Of a stretch of 64,000 bases of DNA, positions 48,382 through 64,000 are shown one piece after another. Each line of letters starts with the position of its first letter. Positions within the stretch are counted from its first letter, which is position 1. The translations under genes and the position numbers were made by a program. This DNA is from Paroedura picta (lineage: Eukaryota > Chordata > Lepidosauria > Squamata > Gekkonidae), in NCBI RefSeq assembly GCF_049243985.1, contig NC_135379.1, forward strand, positions 17,630,001-17,694,000, given 5' to 3'. The notes beneath the pieces are model-generated. The model searched no databases. It saw nothing but the letters and a program-made list of their open reading frames with translations, and was not told the DNA's origin.

Positions 48382-48482
48382 CAGGGGTGGCTAAACTGGT
48401 TCTCCGGATAGCTATGGACTACAATGACCATGAGCCCCTGCCAAAAGTAGTCCGTTGGTTTCTGGAGAGCCACAGTTTGAGG
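48382..48482. mobile_element. Diverged MITE of the palindromic hAT-like group
   Basis: CAGGGGTGGCTAAACTGGTT, then GCTATGGACTACAATGACCA and TGGAGAGCCACAGTTTG. The same plan as the other copies with many changes and a collapsed centre. Confidence 0.55.
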
Positions 48483-48829
48483 GAGAGGCTGTCTCCACTT
48501 GGTGATTTATTCGAGGCATGCACACTTTCTCAGGCAATGGAACAGGGATCATACCCCATGACGTTCTATGTAAACCGCCCAGAGCTGTATGGAAGGGTGG
48601 GATAAAAATCTAAATAGATTAGTTATGGCATTATACCCCCATCGAAGTCTTTCCTTCACCAAACCCCAGCCTTAAAATCTCCATGTATATGTATTTCCCA
48701 ATTGTATAGGACAGGAAAGTGAGGGCATTTCCGCGCATTGAAAAAAATAGTGTTACGCCAGCAAAATGGCATAATGCTAAAAATCATTGTGCCTCCGGCC
48801 ATTCCTTACCTTCTGGCTCTCACGTTTTC

Positions 48830-49062
48830 GTCTGCTTCTAATCTGTAGAGCCAGGTTTGATTCTCCACTCTTCCACATGCAAACAGCTGGGTGACCTTGG
48901 ACTACTCACAGTCCTGTTAGAGCTGTTCTCAGAGCAGTTTCTCTCAAGAGTTCCCAGCATTCTCATCTTCCTCACATGGTGTGGAGGAAAGGAAGGCTAC
49001 TGCAAGCTACTTTGAGACTTTCAGCTAGTGAAAAGCAAGGTATAAAAACCAACTCTTCTTCA
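48830..49062 (+). mobile_element. CORE-SINE (MIR-like), copy 3
   Basis: TCTAATCTGTAGAGCCAGGT, AACAGCTGGGTGACCTTGG (CORE) and the tail GCTACTTTGAGACTTTCAGC with GGTATAAAAACCAACTCTTC. The tRNA head is mostly lost. Confidence 0.8.
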
Positions 49063-49082
49063 GAAGCAAGTTAGTACCAGGA

Positions 49083-49320
49083 AGAAGAGCTGGTGTTTTT
49101 GTACCCAGTTTTTTACTACCTGAAGGAGTCTCAAACTGGCTTATAATCACCTACCCTTCATCTTCCTACATCAGAGACCTGTGCTGTAGGAGTAGCTGAG
49201 TGAGCTCTGAAAGAACTGTGACTGGCACAAGATCACCCAGCTGGCTGCATAGGGGGAATCAAACCTGGCTCTCCAGATTAGAGTCAGCTGCTCTTAACCA
49301 GTACACCAAGCACATGGGTA
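49083..49320 (-). mobile_element. CORE-SINE (MIR-like), copy 4, inverted
   Basis: Complement order: AGAAGAGCTGGTGTTTTTGT at the left (tail), GATCACCCAGCTGGCTGCAT (CORE) and GTCAGCTGCTCTTAACCAGT (A box side) at the right. It faces copy 3 across about 20 bases. Confidence 0.8.
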
Positions 49321-50936
49321 GATACCATGGTGCCTATTGGTACCATGTTGTGGGTCATTGACCTAAGGCCTTGAGACAAGAAAAAAATCAGAAGCCTGTG
49401 TTGCATCTAGGACCACTTCATACAGAATAGAACAACTATATATGCTTTACATCTCTCAGGTAGTCTGGCTGTTTAACAGGAAATACCCCAGCAAGCTGCA
49501 CAGTGTGGCTGGGGAGGAGGGTACAGTGATGCAGGCAAAGGACGAAGTCCTTTGTGCCTACATTCCTTCTCACCCAGGCCAGCAAAGGCATAGTGACTCT
49601 TGGCTTTGTCTTATGTGATTACCATCAGTCACAAGCTGAGCATGAATCAGCAGTATGATGCAGTAGCAAAAAAGGCTAATAGAAGCACAGTCTCAAAATC
49701 TTTAGAAGTGATATTTCACTGGGTTCTGCAGTAGCCAAAGCTAGTGAGGCCAATTCTGGCCCTGTACAAGAAAGATGTCAATTAACTGGAATAGTTTCAG
49801 AGAACAGCAATAAAGTGTGTGTGTGGTGGGGGTGTCTAGAATATAAGCCCCACCCAGAAACACTGAGTGAACTGGGTATGTTTAGACTAGATAAAGGAAT
49901 GCTAAAGGGAGAGGTACACCCTCCTACTTCCAGAAGGTCTGTCCCAAATTGTTAGGAAAGGGTTTCTTTGCTGCTCTGGAGGGTAAGACTAGATCTAAGG
50001 GAATGTGTTACAAGAGGCTACATAGCAGCTGTGGAAAATTGCCTAATGGTAAGAGTGGTTGACAATGAAATTATAATTCCCAGGGCATGGTTCTCCCTTG
50101 CAAGCAGAGGCTGGATAGTCATCTGCCAAGCATGCTCAAGTTTGTATTGTTATCATTTAACTAGATGGCCTAGAAGGCTCCTTCTAGTAAAAAAATTATG
50201 ATTTACATGAGGGCATGACTTAGCATGAAGTCACGAAGCCATGAATCTTCCTGAATCAAATCCGTTTTAAATAAAGAGGAAACTTAACTTGCACTCAATG
50301 AGATATATTTGGGGAAAATATTGGTGTACATACTCAAAGCCCACAAGGGTAAACATACAAATTCCTAAAATATAAAATATAAAAAAGGTATTCAGAGTAG
50401 GGTTGGGTGATATTTACCTACTCCAAAAGAGATGTGGAGAAGACTGACACATGACCATCAGCATGGAAGGATGACGTCAGGAGTCAGCAAGCAGTGCAAG
50501 TGTATTGATTACTGACCACAACGAAAAGGCTATTTTTACAAAAAAAAAATGTAACCAGAGGTTATAAGCTAAGTGCTGGAAGCCCAAGAAATAGCTTGAT
50601 GGGTTTCTCAAGAGAAGACAATACATAGTTATGAAATGGTGTGTCTGACTGTGACCCATTTTGGGAGGGGGAGTGTGTGATCACCCTAGTCTTTCAGCCA
50701 TTTTCTCCATCTTTGACATGTTACCTGTGGCTCTTCCCCAGTTTGGCACTTTTTCCATGTTCCAGGACGCTGGACAAGATAAGCATATGATTGTCAGGAG
50801 GGTCTTACCTGTTTGAGGCACAGGCCAACAGGTTAGCAGTGGGTCTCATTTTCAGGAATAGAAGCAAAGGGTCTGTCCTGTCCAACAACTCCCCCACACA
50901 TACACCTTGTCTTCTACTTTTATGCTCATCCCTGCA

Positions 50937-51200
50937 CTAGGAGTGCCAACTCCCAGCGGGTGACTGGAAATCTGCTATTGCAACTTATCTCCAGGTGACA
51001 GAGATCAGTTCACCTGGAGAAAACATCTGCTTTGAAAAGTGGAGAAAACATCTGCTTTGGAAGGTATAGGATTTTACCCTGTTGAAGTCCCTGCCCCTCA
51101 CCAAGCCCTCCCCCCTCCAAACTCCTGGAATGTCCCAGTCTGGCATTGGGAGGATAGCGAGCTGACTCCAGAGGGAAGTCAGGTTGCCATGACTCTCCTG
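50937..51200 (-). mobile_element. 'TGGCATCCCT' family repeat, copy D (inverted)
   Basis: Begins TAGGAGTGCCAACTCCCAGC and carries TCTCCAGGTGACAGAGATCA and TTCACCTGGAGAAAACATC. A 27-base stretch around GAGAAAACATCTGCTTTG is present twice in tandem (51015-51060). Confidence 0.6.
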
Positions 51201-51224
51201 CCCACCAGCCAGGATAGGATAGCC

Positions 51225-51416
51225 AGATCAAGGTAGGGAAACTCCTGGAGATATGGGGATAAAGCCTAGGAAGAGCAAGGACTTGCATGGGGTCTAATGC
51301 CATAGAGTTCACCTTCCCAAACTGCCATTTTATCCAGGGGAATGGATCTCTCTTGTCTGGAGATAAGCTGCAATTCCGGGGGATCCCCAGTCCCCAGTTG
51401 GAGGCTGGCATCCCTC
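51225..51416 (+). mobile_element. 'TGGCATCCCT' family repeat, copy E
   Basis: AAACTCCTGGAGATATGGGG, TAATGCCATAGAGTTCACCT, CAGGGGAATGGATCTCTCTT and end GTTGGAGGCTGGCATCCCTC. Faces copy D. Confidence 0.65.
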
Positions 51417-51703
51417 AAGGGAAGAGGTGAAAACCACATCAGGCACCCAGGAAAAAGAGCACGCCTGTTCTCAAGGGATGGGATGGTGAGGGTGTTGTTC
51501 CCCTTCCGATGCAGCTGCCTGGTTCTCCTCCGGGCACCTTGGCAAGCCTCTCACCCAATCCGCTGTCCCTTTTGCTGAAGGCACCCAAGGAAGCCCTTTC
51601 CCCCACTCCGGATACAGGGCTCCTTTCCAGCCGTGGGGATGACAGGCAAACTGACACGCCCAGAGGTAGTCCAGTATATAAAATGTTATAATTGCATGTA
51701 ATA

Positions 51704-51809
51704 TGTAGTCAAACTGCGGCCCTCCAGATGTCCATGGACTACAATTCCCACTTCCTCATGGGAATTGTAGTCCATGAACATCTGGAGGGCCGCAGTTTGA
51801 CTACCCCTA
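51704..51809. mobile_element. Palindromic hAT-like MITE, copy 9 (truncated left end)
   Basis: GTAGTCAAACTGCGGCCCTC to the complement ending CTACCCCTA. The outermost left bases CAGGG are missing, so no target duplication can be set. Confidence 0.85.
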
Positions 51810-52459
51810 CCTTAAAGTGTGGTTTGCATGTTTGGTGAGATGGCCTACACAGGACACACGCTCTTGGTTGCTACTCACAGGGAATGGCTGGGGTCGAACG
51901 GCCTTCTCCCTAATTGTGACTTAACGTCGCCTTTTATGGGCCGCAGTGAGCCCCCCCTCCCCTGCATTAGGGCCCGTCCCTAGCACGACGTCTGAAGTGG
52001 AAAGACAAGAGGTGGCGGCCGACGGCGGAGAATATGGGGGCTCCTGGAGGCACGGGCTCCTCCGGCCGCCCCAGTGATCCCCGCGGCCACTTGGGGCGCC
52101 AGACGCGCCGCGGAGGAGGCCCGCCGGCTCCTGCCGTCGAGCCGGGCTTCTCCAAAGCGGGCTGCTGCCGGGAGCGCTTCGCAGCGCGTTAGCCGTCCAC
52201 TGATAGCGGGGCTTCTGCTGAGGAGGCGCGGCGTCCGCAGCCCACCGTGCCACTTTGCGGGGCTGGCCTGGGGGGCTGTGCCGCTTGTGCCGCTGACCCT
52301 CGCCCGGCCTCCGCGCCGGCCAGCGCAGGGCCCGCCTCGCAGGAGGGCGCTCGGGGTGGCGAACCGCCGTGAGGCGTCCCTGGGCGGGGGGCGGGCCAGG
52401 CCAGCGCAGCATATGAGCAGCTGCTCGGGGGCAGCCGCCCTCCGGCTCCGCGAAGACAG

Positions 52460-63759
<11,300 letters not shown>

Positions 63760-64000
63760 GTGGAGAATGTTTTGCAGTTTAGTTTCTCGTTGTTCCGTGC
63801 ATGCTAATTTCATGCATGCAGAATTAGCTGCAAGAGCTATGAGAGCTGAGTGTTTGGTTTCTAACTCGGTTTGCTCTTCGAACAAGGAATATTTTGTTTC
63901 ATTCCAATGCAGTCCTTTGCAGAGTTGAAGTCCAGTGAAATCCGTGGGCTTAAACTGGAGGAATTCTGGATGGGATTGCAACGGAGTTTGTTGACTGCTT

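Larger units (their letters stand above)
48383..51949. other. STAM-HACD1 intergenic interval
   Basis: Between the two divergent CpG islands. Mostly repeats: MITEs, an inverted CORE-SINE pair and two 'TGGCATCCCT' repeats. From about 49330 to 50930 I recognise nothing. No gene seen. Confidence 0.6.

Noticed and set aside
51921-52412. Long minus-strand frame upstream of HACD1
   Set aside because: Same CpG-island effect. Low-complexity Arg/Pro/Ala product, with no splice or homology support.

Overview
The window is vertebrate nuclear DNA, most likely from a squamate reptile (lizard or gecko). The evidence is three conserved split genes with GT-AG introns plus a squamate-type repeat set: Sauria-type SINEs with ACCTTT tails, a Bov-B LINE fragment, L2/CR1 LINE tails, CORE-SINEs and many small hAT-like elements. 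I cannot name the species.

There are three protein-coding genes. (1) MRC1, the macrophage mannose receptor or an MRC1-like tandem relative, lies on the minus strand at 2418-14992. Only its first six coding exons are here: signal peptide, ricin-type cysteine-rich domain, fibronectin type II domain and C-type lectin domain 1. The rest lies left of base 1. (2) STAM lies on the minus strand at 23336-47718 and is complete: 14 coding exons, in frame throughout, 541 codons plus stop. It has VHS, UIM, SH3, GAT/coiled-coil and ITAM-like parts. (3) HACD1 lies on the plus strand from 52460 and leaves the window after its fifth coding exon (63638-63759). Its catalytic Tyr/Glu pair should be in the next exon.

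Layout: 1-15000 is the 5' part of MRC1 with TE-filled introns. 15000-22400 is the MRC1-STAM interval, made of SINEs, MITEs and a weak coding-like stretch. 22400-47720 is STAM. 47500-48350 is the STAM CpG island. 48400-51950 is a repeat-rich interval. 51950-53250 is the HACD1 CpG island and first exon, and 53250-64000 is HACD1 introns and exons. The order HACD1-STAM-MRC1 matches human 10p12, but I found no TMEM236 exon in the 7-8 kb where mammals place that gene.

The genes have separate jobs: endocytic glycan recognition (MRC1), ubiquitin-dependent endosomal sorting with HGS/HRS (STAM), and very-long-chain fatty acid elongation in the ER (HACD1). They are neighbours by synteny, not a pathway. 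The most notable features are in the repeats: at least ten near-perfect palindromic hAT MITEs with 8-bp target duplications, a group of short elements with TTATGCAC-type ends, transposons lying against STAM splice donors, and a truncated U6 copy between 21-bp direct repeats. I found no convincing sign of a novel biological system.
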